Source: JAGVSV01 sp050952845 (GTDB lineage: Bacteria > Bacillota > Clostridia > Christensenellales > Aristaeellaceae). From it: a stretch of 64,000 bases of DNA. Shown here in pieces: positions 24,363 to 36,412 of the stretch (positions are counted from its first letter, which is position 1; each line of letters starts with the position of its first letter). The stretch covers positions 1,612,001 through 1,676,000 of the forward strand of contig JBMNLP010000001.1 of the NCBI GenBank assembly GCA_050952845.1, read 5' to 3'. The notes beneath the pieces were generated by a model. It searched no databases. It was not told the DNA's origin and saw nothing but the letters and a program-made list of their open reading frames with translations. A program made the position numbers and the translations under genes.

Positions 24363-26882
24363 CTATGGCATCAGTTCGTTGCCCGGAACAACCGGGGTAT
24401 CATCGGACCGTTCAATCTGATTATCCATCCACCAACCGATGAATTCGCGGGCGGCAATGGTTGTCAATCCGCCGGACAACCCGTTGGGGATCAGCGTGAT
24501 CACGGCGATTTCTGTTGGCCCCTCAAAGGGCGCCAGCGCTACAAACCAGCCATTGTTTTCCAGGTCCAGCTTGATTCTGCCGATCGTCACCTGGGATGTA
24601 CCCGTTTTGGCCCATATGTTCTCCTTATATTTCCATCTACGGAAATAAGGCTCCGCGGTGCCCGTCTCGTCAACAACCCGGCGCATGCCTTCCTTGATAT
24701 ACGGCAAGTATTGCTCCGCACCCTCCAGCATGCCGAACACGCTGGGCTGGTATTGGTTGAGGATCTCGCCTTCGGGCGACACAACCGAATCGACAATGGA
24801 CAGGTTATATACAACGCCTCCGTTGGCCAGGCTGGCCACATAGCGGGATACTGCCGCAGGCGTCAGGAAGGTGATGGACTGCCCGATGCCCATCTGTACT
24901 TCCAGGCTGCCACCCCACTTGATGTCGTTCAGATAAACCCATATGTCACCAATCACAGCCTGCGACCACACCATATCACGCGTCATATTCAACTCGGCCA
25001 TCAGGATGGGACGCATGGCGTTTGCCCAGTCGTCCGAATGCGTATTCACCGCCATGTCCATCAGCCGCTTGATACACTTGTCCAGGCGAACCTCGTCATA
25101 GGTGATGCCATAGCTGGAACCAATGCTCTGCAGGTGTTTTTTAATTGATGCTGCAACCAGCAGCGGCTGTGAGGTTTCCTGCTCGCTGATACTGACCGTC
25201 GGGTCGTACAACGAGGTCTGGCAACCCACGATGCTGCGCAGCTCGCCCGGCAGCTGGATACCGGTCTTGGTGGTCAGGCCCATCTGTGCGGCGTATTTGT
25301 ACAGCAGGTTCGAACCTGTTTCACCGTACAGCCGGTGCGCCAGCTCGTAGAAAAAGTAGTTGCAGGAATTGGACAGGCCCTGGATGATCGTCTGATTGGC
25401 GTGTTTCCAGCGCTGCCCCTTGGCAATCCAGCAGGTGGGCGCCTCGTTGACATTTTTTGTGTATTTGGTGAACGGGCTTTCGTCGCTGATGGTTTCGGTG
25501 ACAGATAGCTTGTTATTGGTGAGCGCAGCCAGTGCCGGCACCATTTTGAATATAGAGCCGGGTTCAGCCCGGGACTGGATGGCGTAGTTCATCAGCACCC
25601 TGCGCTCATCCTGCATGATGTCCATCGCTTCCTTGCCGCTGGCCACCATGGCATTGAGGTCGTAGGTTGGATATTGTGCCATGGCCAATACATTGCCCGA
25701 GTTGACGTCCAGCACCACCATGACCCCGCTGTCCGCCAGCTGCAGGGGAAACTCGTTGAAATCGCGCAACTCAAGCTTTTCCTTGTTTTTCTCCAGCCAC
25801 CGATCGTCAAACATCTTCTTCTCCTGCTCGCGGCGCGTGTTCTCCACATTGAGCGCGATGGCGCGCTCGGCCTCCTGCTGGTAGGCGGCAATCAGCGTCA
25901 GCTTGACGTTGTTGCCGTCCACCGGCGCAGTGTAGCCCAACTGCCTGGTCAGCCGGCCGGCGCTGTCCTTTTCCATCACCCGGCTGCCCTGACGGCTGGA
26001 GATGTTGGCCGTCAGCCAGTTCTCCATGCTGTATTCGATGCCATCCTTGCCGATGGTATCGTTCAGGGCATAGCCCAGGGGCTTCAGGTCGGTAGCGTAG
26101 TTGTTTGCCTTGCTGATGGGACCGACATAACCGATCACCTGCGAAGCCAGCGTGCCTCGGGGATACACGCGCTTTTCGCCAATCTCAATGCCCATGCCCT
26201 TCAAAATCATGCTGCGGCCCGATATCTCACTGACAGCTGCAAAAGGTACGTCCGTGCATATCACGACCGGCACAGAGTTGTACATGTTCATCTGCATTTC
26301 GGAGTAGACCGCCATCACCTGCAACACCGTCTCTTCATCCAGCTCTCGCCCCTTCAGCTGATACTTTTCATACAGCCGGTCAAAGCATTGCTGGGCGGTG
26401 GCATATTTGGCCATGTTGGTCAGGTAATGGTTGCCGCGCCACTGCGCTTCACGAATTTCCCTTGCGCGCTCTGTTACGCCCTGACCAAAGGTAAACGCCC
26501 ATTCGTTGGTATCCGGATCGCGCTCCATCACAAAGGACACAGTCAGCTCTCGGTTATACTTTTTAAGGATATCAATGGTTTCCAGAATGGAGTCGGTGAA
26601 GGTGGCATAGTCGTCCTTTGTATTCTGCGTGGCATCCATTTGAAAGGTAACGTTGTATATTTCATCGCTTCTAGCCAGTACCACCGAATCGGCGTCAGTG
26701 ATCATGCCGCGCTTGCCAGTTAGGCGGATGGTGCGCACGCGGTCATTGCCGGCGGACGTCTGGTACCTGTCCTGTTGAACAATCTGCAAATTGTACAGCC
26801 CCGCGGCAAGGATCGCAAAAAGGATTAGAGTCAGCAGCGCAAAGAGAATATATCGCCAACTGATCCGCTTCTCAATGTTCAT
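24363..26882 (-). CDS. mrdA: Penicillin-binding protein 2 (class B, elongation)
   Basis: 839 residues, longer than the usual 600-720. One N-terminal membrane helix (YILFALLTLILFAILAAGLYN), a PBP dimer domain, then the transpeptidase domain with active-site Ser about 443 (PGSIFK), SNSCNYFF and KTG at about 759 (AKTGTS). It cross-links peptidoglycan laid down by RodA in the rod complex. The extra length lies mainly in the dimer/head domain and between the catalytic motifs. It is encoded between mreD and minD, overlapping the mreD end. Confidence 0.95.
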   Translation of the reverse strand: MNIEKRISWRYILFALLTLILFAILAAGLYNLQIVQQDRYQTSAGNDRVRTIRLTGKRGMITDADSVVLARSDEIYNVTFQMDATQNTKDDYATFTDSILETIDILKKYNRELTVSFVMERDPDTNEWAFTFGQGVTERAREIREAQWRGNHYLTNMAKYATAQQCFDRLYEKYQLKGRELDEETVLQVMAVYSEMQMNMYNSVPVVICTDVPFAAVSEISGRSMILKGMGIEIGEKRVYPRGTLASQVIGYVGPISKANNYATDLKPLGYALNDTIGKDGIEYSMENWLTANISSRQGSRVMEKDSAGRLTRQLGYTAPVDGNNVKLTLIAAYQQEAERAIALNVENTRREQEKKMFDDRWLEKNKEKLELRDFNEFPLQLADSGVMVVLDVNSGNVLAMAQYPTYDLNAMVASGKEAMDIMQDERRVLMNYAIQSRAEPGSIFKMVPALAALTNNKLSVTETISDESPFTKYTKNVNEAPTCWIAKGQRWKHANQTIIQGLSNSCNYFFYELAHRLYGETGSNLLYKYAAQMGLTTKTGIQLPGELRSIVGCQTSLYDPTVSISEQETSQPLLVAASIKKHLQSIGSSYGITYDEVRLDKCIKRLMDMAVNTHSDDWANAMRPILMAELNMTRDMVWSQAVIGDIWVYLNDIKWGGSLEVQMGIGQSITFLTPAAVSRYVASLANGGVVYNLSIVDSVVSPEGEILNQYQPSVFGMLEGAEQYLPYIKEGMRRVVDETGTAEPYFRRWKYKENIWAKTGTSQVTIGRIKLDLENNGWFVALAPFEGPTEIAVITLIPNGLSGGLTTIAAREFIGWWMDNQIERSDDTPVVPGNELMP

Positions 26883-27801
26883 GCTCCTCTCCTTCCGCCG
26901 GTTTATCTGTCATATCCGAATCTACGTCGGACGGCTGTTTTCTACCGCCGTCCAGCCCGCTCTCCGGCTGGCTGTCCGCCCCGTCTGTTCCTTCTTCATC
27001 CTCCTTCACCATTATACCACGTTTCCCGTCCGCAACATGGGTGAGCGCCGCATCATCAGGTACATTGGGCACAATGGCAATTTTCCGGAGCTCCTCTTCA
27101 GACAGATCCACCACCTCGTGAACCACTTTGTCGATAATCACCGAATCCTTTTTCTTTCTGTACATGCCTAAAAACCACCTGGCCGGGAACATCAGCAGCA
27201 CGCAGGCAAAAAAGGTATAGGCAAGGGTGACGATGATCCGCAGGATATGCGTCCCGCCCACCGCCACGCCATCCAGTGCAATGTATATCAGCATGATTCC
27301 TTCGTATAGAACGACCAGCGTCAGCGCGTTGAGCACAATCCGGACATGGGGATTCAGGTCGTCCGGCGAGGTACGCCGCAACCGGCGAAACAGCTTCTTG
27401 CGCTTGTAGGGGTTCAAGATGGCATTGCCGCTTTCAGCCTGCTGCTGTGCGATGCGGATGCGCAGCATTTCCCTCTTGATATCGCTCATGTCAGCAAAAG
27501 CCTGGGCGCATAGCAGCGACAGCGTTGGGTATACCAGCACGTAAAACAACGTCAGGTTGGGCGACATCGACTCCAGCACAATGCCGATGGACGCGCCGGC
27601 AACAAACGCATATTTCCGTCCGCAGGACACCGTCAACACGGCAATGATGACCATCAGCAGGTTGGGCATCACGCCCATCACCTTCAGATGGGGCACCACG
27701 CAGCTTTGCAGCAGATAAAACAACAGGATCAGAAATGCTGACCTGAGCATTCTGCGAACCGAAGATGCACGCCTTCTGTCCCTGAACACCAGCGTGGTCA
27801 T
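26872..27801 (-). CDS. mreD: Rod shape-determining protein MreD, extended
   Basis: 309 residues, nearly twice the usual 165. The MreD membrane core starts at about residue 20 (AFLILLFYLLQSCVVPHLKVMG), with a charged insertion (residues 107-152) between helices. After residue 215 comes a long hydrophilic cytoplasmic tail rich in Asp, Glu and Gly that ends EGEEHEH. It belongs to the rod complex with MreB, MreC, RodA and PBP2. Four-base overlap with mreC and eleven-base overlap with mrdA show tight coupling. The tail function is unknown. Confidence 0.85.
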   Translation of the reverse strand: MTTLVFRDRRRASSVRRMLRSAFLILLFYLLQSCVVPHLKVMGVMPNLLMVIIAVLTVSCGRKYAFVAGASIGIVLESMSPNLTLFYVLVYPTLSLLCAQAFADMSDIKREMLRIRIAQQQAESGNAILNPYKRKKLFRRLRRTSPDDLNPHVRIVLNALTLVVLYEGIMLIYIALDGVAVGGTHILRIIVTLAYTFFACVLLMFPARWFLGMYRKKKDSVIIDKVVHEVVDLSEEELRKIAIVPNVPDDAALTHVADGKRGIMVKEDEEGTDGADSQPESGLDGGRKQPSDVDSDMTDKPAEGEEHEH

Positions 27802-29078
27802 GGGTCTTCCTCCAGGGTCATTTCCTCAATGGCAAACGTTGCCGTGGGCTCCGGCGATGGGGTGGGCTCCGGCGTCGGATCAGGCATGGGCGTCTGGTTC
27901 GGCTGTTGGGCATCGATATAGACAAATCCGTCCTCTCCCTCAGGCGCCGGCGTGATGCTGTCGGCCTGATCAGGATCAGGCGGCTGCGTGGTTTGATCTA
28001 CAACGTTGTCAACAGGCAGCTCGTCCGGCTCCGCCGTTTCTGTACCCGGCGGAGGCGGCGTTTCTTCCGGCACCGCCTGGCCAAAAAACGTAGGCACAGG
28101 CTGGATAGACGGCAGCGGCACGAAAGTTGTCTCAGCGCCGGCATCCCGCTCAGGTGCTGATTCGGCAACCTCGGGGCGATATCTGTATACCAGGACGTAC
28201 TCGATGTGATTGAAGTCAGCAATGGGCTCGATGACAATATACTGCTTGTTGTTTTCCAGCCCGCGGGTGCTTTCGCGAACGTAACCGATGGGGATGCCCT
28301 TGGGGATGTTCATGCCCACACCGGATGTCACCACCCTGTCGCCCGGTCGGGGCAGCGTGGTATATGACAGGTAATACATCCGGCAGGCATATGTGCCATC
28401 GATAGCCAGCGTGCCGCGTACCGTTCCCTTGTCGCGGCTGGACTCAATCAGCGCTGCTACATTGCAGCCTGAATCGACAATGGCCAATACGTTGCACCGG
28501 TCCTCGGTGGTATTGTAGGTCAACCCGATCAGCGCACCGGGAACACCGACTGCCATGTTGTCAGCCACGCCGTGCCGTTTGCCTACATTGAGCTGCATGG
28601 TATAGGTGTAGTTGCTGGGATCCCAGCCGATCACATTGGCTTTGATGCCGTCTAAGCGCATGTTGCGCGTCCGCTCATCATCCAGGTCCGCGTAGTGTTG
28701 CAGCTTGCGCTCGGTTTCCTCCAGCAACATCGTCCTGTCAACCAACTCGTCGTATTTGCTGAGCAGCTGTTCATACTCATACTCGATGTTGCTGCGCAGC
28801 TTCAGCTTGCCCAGATACCTTACCACGCCGTCGGTGGCGGCAGCAAATGCCTTTTGCAGCGGCGCCACCACGCGCGCTACCAGACGCCTGGGAATTGCTA
28901 ACTGCTTCACATTCGGATAGAACTGAGATGCCACCATCATGACAATGATCAGCAGGAAAATGGCGATCAAACCCCAGCCGCCGATCTTGATCAGGGCTTG
29001 CCTGTCCAGGCGTCCTCTGCGCCTGGGCTGCTTCTGACCCCCCATTTTTTTGCGCTGGTCGCCTGGTTTCTTCTTCAT
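27798..29078 (-). CDS. mreC: Rod shape-determining protein MreC with C-terminal extension
   Basis: 426 residues. Basic N terminus, one membrane helix (WGLIAIFLLIIVMMVASQF), coiled coil (about 95-140), then the beta-barrel MreC core with DRCNVLAIVDSGCNVAALI and GDRVVTSGVGMNIPKGIPIG. After about residue 305 come about 120 extracellular residues of Pro, Thr, Glu and Asp that are absent from typical MreC. It links cytoplasmic MreB to the wall synthases. It overlaps mreB and mreD by four bases each. Confidence 0.93.
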   Translation of the reverse strand: MKKKPGDQRKKMGGQKQPRRRGRLDRQALIKIGGWGLIAIFLLIIVMMVASQFYPNVKQLAIPRRLVARVVAPLQKAFAAATDGVVRYLGKLKLRSNIEYEYEQLLSKYDELVDRTMLLEETERKLQHYADLDDERTRNMRLDGIKANVIGWDPSNYTYTMQLNVGKRHGVADNMAVGVPGALIGLTYNTTEDRCNVLAIVDSGCNVAALIESSRDKGTVRGTLAIDGTYACRMYYLSYTTLPRPGDRVVTSGVGMNIPKGIPIGYVRESTRGLENNKQYIVIEPIADFNHIEYVLVYRYRPEVAESAPERDAGAETTFVPLPSIQPVPTFFGQAVPEETPPPPGTETAEPDELPVDNVVDQTTQPPDPDQADSITPAPEGEDGFVYIDAQQPNQTPMPDPTPEPTPSPEPTATFAIEEMTLEEDP

Positions 29079-30115
29079 TCGATATCGTCACGCATGAATG
29101 CCGACCTGCCGATTCTGGGCAGCAGGCTTGCATTCTCTGCCAGGTTACCCACGCCGATAGCAGCGCATAGCATAGGGTCCTTGGCAATGGTCACAGGTAA
29201 ACCCAACTCAGTCGCTAAAAACACGTCCAGGCCGTACAGCTGCGCACCACCACCCATCAGGTAAATACCTTTTCGCAGGATGTCGCCCGCCAATTCAGGC
29301 GGCGCCTTGTCCAGCACATCCCGTATGGCTTTGAGGATCTGCCGGCAAGGTGCCTGCAGCGCCTCATAGATGCGTGTCGTGGTAATCTCCGCCGTCTGCG
29401 GCAAGCCGGTGATGATATCGCGGCCGCGGATCAATACCTTGCGCTCCTCCTTGAAAGGAAGGGCGGACCCCCAGTCGATCTTTACATCCTCTGCCATCTG
29501 ATCGCCGATCAGCATGTTATAGTCGTGTTTAATGTATTCGACAATGGCCTCATCCATCCGAATGCCGCCTGTGCTGATGGATTTTGATCCCACGACGCCA
29601 CCAATGGATATCAGCGCTACCTCCGTCGTGCCGCCGCCAATGTCCACCACCATGTTGCCTTCGGGCTCAAATACATTCAACCCTGAGCCATAGGCCGATG
29701 CAAACGGTTTTTCAATCAGATGCACGGCGTTGCGGCGGATGCCTGCGGCAATCGACGCCTCGCGAATGACTCGCTTTTCTACCGCCGATATCCGGCAGGG
29801 GATGGTAATGAAAGCGCGCGGCTTGACCAGGTGGGACACGCCTATCGCCTTTCTGATGAAATAACGGAGGATGGACTCCGTCATGTCGTACTCCTTGATG
29901 GTACCGTCCTGCAGCGGGCGCACGGCAACATCGCCACCCGTTGTCCGGCCAACCAGCACCCGCGCGTCCTGGCCGATCGCCTTGATGGTACGCCTGGCGC
30001 CACCTGAAACAACCAGCAGCGTGGGTTCATTAATCAGGATACCCTTTTTACGCACAAATACCAAGGTATTGGACGTGCCCAAGTCGATGCCAAGGTCAGG
30101 CGCAATGATTGCCAT
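29075..30115 (-). CDS. mreB: Rod shape-determining actin homologue MreB
   Basis: 346 residues. Actin-fold motifs LGIDLGTSNTLVFV (phosphate 1), MVVDIGGGTTEVALIS (phosphate 2) and YLMGGGAQLYGLD (adenosine) are intact. It forms short membrane filaments that orient cell-wall elongation, implying a rod-shaped cell. It lies 17 bases downstream of maf and starts the mreBCD block. Confidence 0.97.
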   Translation of the reverse strand: MAIIAPDLGIDLGTSNTLVFVRKKGILINEPTLLVVSGGARRTIKAIGQDARVLVGRTTGGDVAVRPLQDGTIKEYDMTESILRYFIRKAIGVSHLVKPRAFITIPCRISAVEKRVIREASIAAGIRRNAVHLIEKPFASAYGSGLNVFEPEGNMVVDIGGGTTEVALISIGGVVGSKSISTGGIRMDEAIVEYIKHDYNMLIGDQMAEDVKIDWGSALPFKEERKVLIRGRDIITGLPQTAEITTTRIYEALQAPCRQILKAIRDVLDKAPPELAGDILRKGIYLMGGGAQLYGLDVFLATELGLPVTIAKDPMLCAAIGVGNLAENASLLPRIGRSAFMRDDIE

Positions 30116-30132
30116 AGCAGTCCCTATTCCTG

Positions 30133-30705
30133 TTAAAGTAATGCATAACCAGCGTTCAGCAACATGCGCCGCACGTTAGCCGTGGGCAAGCCGATGACGT
30201 TGGCATGATTGCCCCGCACGCAGTCGATATACATGCCGGCAATGCCCTGAATGCCATAGGCACCGGCTTTATCAAAGGGCTCTCCGGTGCGGATGTAGGC
30301 GTTGATCTCGTCATCAGTTAATGGTTGAAAATGAACCTCTGTTACCTCATAGTCCTGCTGGATGCCGTCGTTTCTCGTGTCCAGCAGGCACAACCCCGTG
30401 TACACCTGATGCCACCCACCCACCAGCGCCGACAGCATGCGGAAAGCGTCCACCTCATCGCACGGCTTGCCAAACACCTTCCCGCCAACATACACCAGGG
30501 TATCAGCACCCAGCACGAGCGCCCCCGGATGAGCCTGCGCGGCCTGCCGCGCTTTTCGTTCTGCCAGCGTGATCACAATGTCAGCAGGCTTGCCCGTCAC
30601 CGCTTCATCCACATCCACCGCTTCGCAACGAAACGAAAGGCGCATGCTTGCCAGCAGCTCGCGCCTTCTTGGAGATGATGAGGCAAGAATCAGGGGCGGG
30701 TTCAA
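30133..30705 (-). CDS. maf: Maf-family nucleotide pyrophosphatase
   Basis: 190 residues from a TTG start at 30705 with GAGGAGG 6-7 bases upstream. The open frame extends to 30759 but that would cross the promoter. Signature ASSSPRRRELLASM at the N terminus, LGADTLVYVGGKVFGKP with the catalytic Asp, and GAYGIQG near the end. The family hydrolyses non-canonical or canonical NTPs (dTTP/UTP) to monophosphates. It heads the mre operon as in Bacillus, where maf precedes radC-mreB. Confidence 0.93.
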   Translation of the reverse strand: MNPPLILASSSPRRRELLASMRLSFRCEAVDVDEAVTGKPADIVITLAERKARQAAQAHPGALVLGADTLVYVGGKVFGKPCDEVDAFRMLSALVGGWHQVYTGLCLLDTRNDGIQQDYEVTEVHFQPLTDDEINAYIRTGEPFDKAGAYGIQGIAGMYIDCVRGNHANVIGLPTANVRRMLLNAGYALL

Positions 30706-30738
30706 TCGGCTCCTCCTCGGGTTTGTGGTACGCTTTCC

Positions 30739-30747
30739 ATTATAGCA
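30739..30747 (-). promoter_or_regulatory. Extended -10 promoter for maf-mreBCD-mrdA-minD-rodA
   Basis: TGCTATAAT on the minus strand is a perfect extended -10 element. No good -35 is found at normal spacing, which extended -10 promoters tolerate. It would give a leader of about 27 bases before the TTG start of maf. Confidence 0.6.
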
Positions 30748-30814
30748 TAAAAACAACACACAAGCACAATAATTTGTTCATGTAATTTAAACAAATAGAA
30801 ATAAATGACTGTTC

Positions 30815-31600
30815 CTACGCGTCAATGCCAAATACGCGCAGGGCGTTGCGGTGTGTGATATCGGCCATGACGTTGCTATCGATGCCCCGCACCTGAGCCA
30901 GTGCATCGCACACCAGGCGCACATAGCGGGGTTCATTGCGCTTGCCACGAAACGGCACAGGCGTCAGGTAGGGGCTGTCGGTTTCAATCAACAGCCGGTC
31001 TAAAGGCACAGAGGCAGCTACCGCCCGCAGCTTCATGGCGTTGGCAAACGTCACGGGACCGGCAAACGATATATAGTAGCCCAGCGACACATACTCCTCG
31101 GCGCTCTCAACGCTGCCCGAAAAACAGTGGATGATGCCGCCAGTACAACATCCCTTCCGTGCCCTGAGGACAGACAGCATGTCGCCATGCGCTTCGCGGA
31201 CATGTATAATCGCAGGCCTGTTCAGCGCATAGGCCAGATCTAACTGCTCGTTTAACACCTGCATCTGCCGGTCGCGCGGGGAATGATTATAATGGTAATC
31301 CAGCCCGATTTCCCCCACGGCGACGACACCGGGCTGCGCCAGCAGCTGGCGAACCTCGTCTAAATAACCTGCCGGCGCCTGGGCAGCAACGTGCGGATGA
31401 ATGCCTGCCGACGCATACACATGAGGAAACTGCGCCGCCAGCCTGCTGCACAGCTGAGAGGACGCCAAGTCGCTGCCCGCCGTCAAACATCGAACAACAC
31501 CGTTAGGCAGCAGTCCGTCAATCACTGCTTCGCGGTCATGATCAAATCTGCTGTCATCCAGGTGGCAATGGGTATCAAACAACCCCAGCAAGTCGTCCAT
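30815..31600 (-). CDS. tatD: TatD-family metal-dependent deoxyribonuclease
   Basis: 261 residues. TIM-barrel metallohydrolase motifs are complete: LFDTHCHLDD, VGEIGLDYHYN, HVREAHGD, IHCFSGS and IETDSPYL. TatD enzymes act as 3'-exonucleases or D-aminoacyl-tRNA-type hydrolases. The start ATG overlaps the metG stop (ATGA), the usual metG-tatD arrangement in Firmicutes. No clear terminator follows, only a weak AT-rich hairpin near 30775-30800. Confidence 0.94.
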   Translation of the reverse strand: MDDLLGLFDTHCHLDDSRFDHDREAVIDGLLPNGVVRCLTAGSDLASSQLCSRLAAQFPHVYASAGIHPHVAAQAPAGYLDEVRQLLAQPGVVAVGEIGLDYHYNHSPRDRQMQVLNEQLDLAYALNRPAIIHVREAHGDMLSVLRARKGCCTGGIIHCFSGSVESAEEYVSLGYYISFAGPVTFANAMKLRAVAASVPLDRLLIETDSPYLTPVPFRGKRNEPRYVRLVCDALAQVRGIDSNVMADITHRNALRVFGIDA

Positions 31601-33549
31601 CAGCCGATTTCTGCCCCCTCAGCCGCGTCGTCATCCGCGCTGAGCAGCCGCAGCGTCCCATCCTGCGGGTCCTCGCTGGATAACAACATGCCCTCCGACA
31701 GGACGCCCCTGATCTTGCGCGGCGCCAGGTTGCACAGCAGCACGAGCTTTCTGCCAATCAGCTGTTCCGGATTGTAAAAAGCTGAGATGCCCGACACCAC
31801 CGTTCTGGTTTGGTCACCCAGCGACAGGGTAAACTGCAGCAGCTTGTCGCTGCCAGGCACCGCCTGACAGTCGACCACCCGGGCCACCCTGAGGTCGAGC
31901 TTGGTAAAATCATCAAAGGGGATGGTGGGTTTTGACGCGACAAGCGGTTCCTCCCCAGGTACCTCATCCCCGGCGTCCGGCTGGCTCAGCGCCATCAAGT
32001 CGGCCTTGATGTCGATGCGCGGGAACAGAGCATCGCCTTTTTTCACTACCGATCCCGGTTTCAATGCGCCAAACGCCGCCAACGATGCCCATTCTTTCTG
32101 CGCGCTGTCCGTAACGCCCAGCTGTTGGAAAATAAGCTCCGGCGTTCTGGGCATGACAGGCGATATCAGGATAGCGACAAAACGGATGGACTCCGCCAAC
32201 ACGTACAGCACCGTGCCCAGGCGATCCTTCTGCGCTTCATCACGTCCTAATATCCAGGGTTGCGTCACGTCGATGTAGCGATTGCACTCCCCGATGACCC
32301 GCCAGATCTCCTGCAGCGCCTGCGAAAACTGCAGGGTATCCATCTCCTGTGCATAGCGATCGGGCAGCGCCAGCACCTTGTCGATCAACTCGTTATCCAC
32401 ATCGGTGTAAGCCGCAGGCGCCGGCAGGACACCACCGAAATACTTTTCTATCATCGCTGCCGTGCGGCTGACCAGGTTGCCCAGATCATTGGCCAGGTCG
32501 GCATTGATGCGGTTGAGCAGCGCTTCATTGGTATAGTTACCGTCCATTCCAAAAGGCATTTCACGCATCAGATAATAGCGCAGCGCATCGGAACCATAGC
32601 GTTTGACAATGGGCTTGGGGTAGACAATGTTACCCTTGGATTTGGACATCTTGTCACTGCCGAACAGCAGCCAGCCATGGGCGAACACCTGTTTGGGCAG
32701 CGGTAAGCCCAGCGCCTTAAGCATAATGGGCCAATAGATGGTATGGAAGCGCACAATGTCCTTGCCAACCAGGTGCACATCAGCCGGCCAATATTTCTGC
32801 ATCAGGCTGTCATCATCGCTGCCATAGCCCAACGCCGTGATGTAGTTGGACAGCGCGTCAATCCATACATAGACGACATGACCGGGGTCAAAGCTGACCG
32901 GCACGCCCCAGGTGAAGGTGGTCCTGCTGACGCAAAGATCCTGCAAACCTGGGCGCAGGAAATTCTGCAGCATCTCGTTGGCACGGCTTGGCGGCTGGAT
33001 GAACTCCGGATGTTGCTCAATGTATTCAATCAGCCAGTCCTGGTACTTGCTCATCCGGAAAAAATAGCTGTCTTCCCGGACAAATTCCATCGGACGGCCG
33101 CAGTCCGGGCAGAGCGTATCTTCCTGCAGCTGCTTGGGCGTCCAGAACGCCTCGCACTGGGCACAATACTGGCCCTCATACTTGCTGAGGTAGATGTCGT
33201 CCTGGTCGTAAAGCTGCTTGAATATTTTCTGCACGACATCCATGTGGCGCTTGTCCGTCGTGCGGATAAAGTCATCATACGCCACGTCCATCAGCTCCCA
33301 CAAAGCCTTGGTGTCACGCACGATGGCATCCACAAACTCCTGAGGAGGCAAGCCGGCTTCAGCCGCGCGGCGCTCAATCTTCTGCCCGTGTTCATCGGTG
33401 CCGGTGAGGAAAAAAACGTCATAGCCCACCAGCTTCTTGAACCGCGCCATCACATCAGCCGCCACGGATGTGTAGGTGTTGCCGATATGCATCTGCCCAC
33501 TGGGATAATAAATGGGTGTCGTAATGTAATATGTCTTCTGTTTGTTCAT
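31600..33549 (-). CDS. metG: Methionyl-tRNA synthetase
   Basis: 649 residues. Class I motifs are PSGQMHIGNTY (HIGH) and DKMSKSKGN (KMSKS). The zinc knuckle is a CAQC plus CPDC pair, and the C-terminal 110 residues are an EMAP/Arc1-type tRNA-binding domain (FTKLDLRVARVVDCQ). It charges tRNA-Met in the cytoplasm. Only about 30 bases separate the predicted transcription start from the ATG, so no T-box leader is present. Confidence 0.97.
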   Translation of the reverse strand: MNKQKTYYITTPIYYPSGQMHIGNTYTSVAADVMARFKKLVGYDVFFLTGTDEHGQKIERRAAEAGLPPQEFVDAIVRDTKALWELMDVAYDDFIRTTDKRHMDVVQKIFKQLYDQDDIYLSKYEGQYCAQCEAFWTPKQLQEDTLCPDCGRPMEFVREDSYFFRMSKYQDWLIEYIEQHPEFIQPPSRANEMLQNFLRPGLQDLCVSRTTFTWGVPVSFDPGHVVYVWIDALSNYITALGYGSDDDSLMQKYWPADVHLVGKDIVRFHTIYWPIMLKALGLPLPKQVFAHGWLLFGSDKMSKSKGNIVYPKPIVKRYGSDALRYYLMREMPFGMDGNYTNEALLNRINADLANDLGNLVSRTAAMIEKYFGGVLPAPAAYTDVDNELIDKVLALPDRYAQEMDTLQFSQALQEIWRVIGECNRYIDVTQPWILGRDEAQKDRLGTVLYVLAESIRFVAILISPVMPRTPELIFQQLGVTDSAQKEWASLAAFGALKPGSVVKKGDALFPRIDIKADLMALSQPDAGDEVPGEEPLVASKPTIPFDDFTKLDLRVARVVDCQAVPGSDKLLQFTLSLGDQTRTVVSGISAFYNPEQLIGRKLVLLCNLAPRKIRGVLSEGMLLSSEDPQDGTLRLLSADDDAAEGAEIG

Positions 33550-33578
33550 CGCGCATCCTCCCCTCCGGATTTTTTCAC

Positions 33579-33607
33579 ATTATACGGACTATCCCCGGCA
33601 GGGTCAA
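33579..33607 (-). promoter_or_regulatory. Promoter for metG-tatD
   Basis: TTGACC (33607-33602), exactly 17 bases, then TATAAT (33584-33579) on the minus strand. A near-consensus housekeeping promoter. Confidence 0.85.
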
Positions 33608-33810
33608 GGGCACGAATATTTTGGACCTAAAACCTACACCCAAAGCCACACAAAAAGCCTCATGCAATTCCACCTGATAGGGCGACTGATGGCGTGGGTG
33701 GTCATCGGCAACACAGCTATGATATACTTGGCTTACCGGCAAAACCCCCGAAACACTGTCGTGTGAGTCAGCGGGGTGCGTGGTGCCGATGGGCAGCGTG
33801 ACGCAGGTTA

Positions 33811-33838
33811 TTGACGCGTTTTCAGCGTTTTTTAGGAT
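33811..33838 (+). promoter_or_regulatory. Possible promoter for the beta-mannosidase gene
   Basis: TTGACG at 33811-33816, a 16-base spacer and TAGGAT at 33833-33838, 43 bases before the ATG at 33881. The rest of the gap (33608-33810) holds no recognisable gene or structure. Confidence 0.45.
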
Positions 33839-33880
33839 AACAGATGTTTGAAGAAATATAAAAAATGGTTGGAGGTAGTT

Positions 33881-36310
<2,430 letters not shown>

Positions 36311-36323
36311 AGGGGTACAATCA

Positions 36324-36360
36324 GCAAGGAGCAGACGAGGGAAGCGTAGCAACGCTACGC
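36324..36360. repeat. Central part of a second palindromic repeat copy
   Basis: GCAAGGAGC at 36324-36332 and the hairpin GCGTAGC-AAC-GCTACGC at 36344-36360 match the centre of the neighbouring element (GCAAGGAGC at 36468, CGTAGC-AGC-GCTACG at 36488). The flanks are degenerate and the left arm would run into the end of the mannosidase gene, so this looks like a truncated copy. Confidence 0.6.
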
Positions 36361-36412
36361 TGACCGAGCAGCCGACGATGCTGCAAGACAAAAGACCCGG
36401 CACGACGATGCG

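Noticed and set aside
33550..33607. T-box leader for metG
   Set aside because: The predicted transcription start leaves only a short leader with no T-box or stem I.
33661..33765. Plus-strand 34-codon hydrophobic ORF in the metG-mannosidase gap
   Set aside because: No ribosome binding site precedes its ATG and no promoter drives it.
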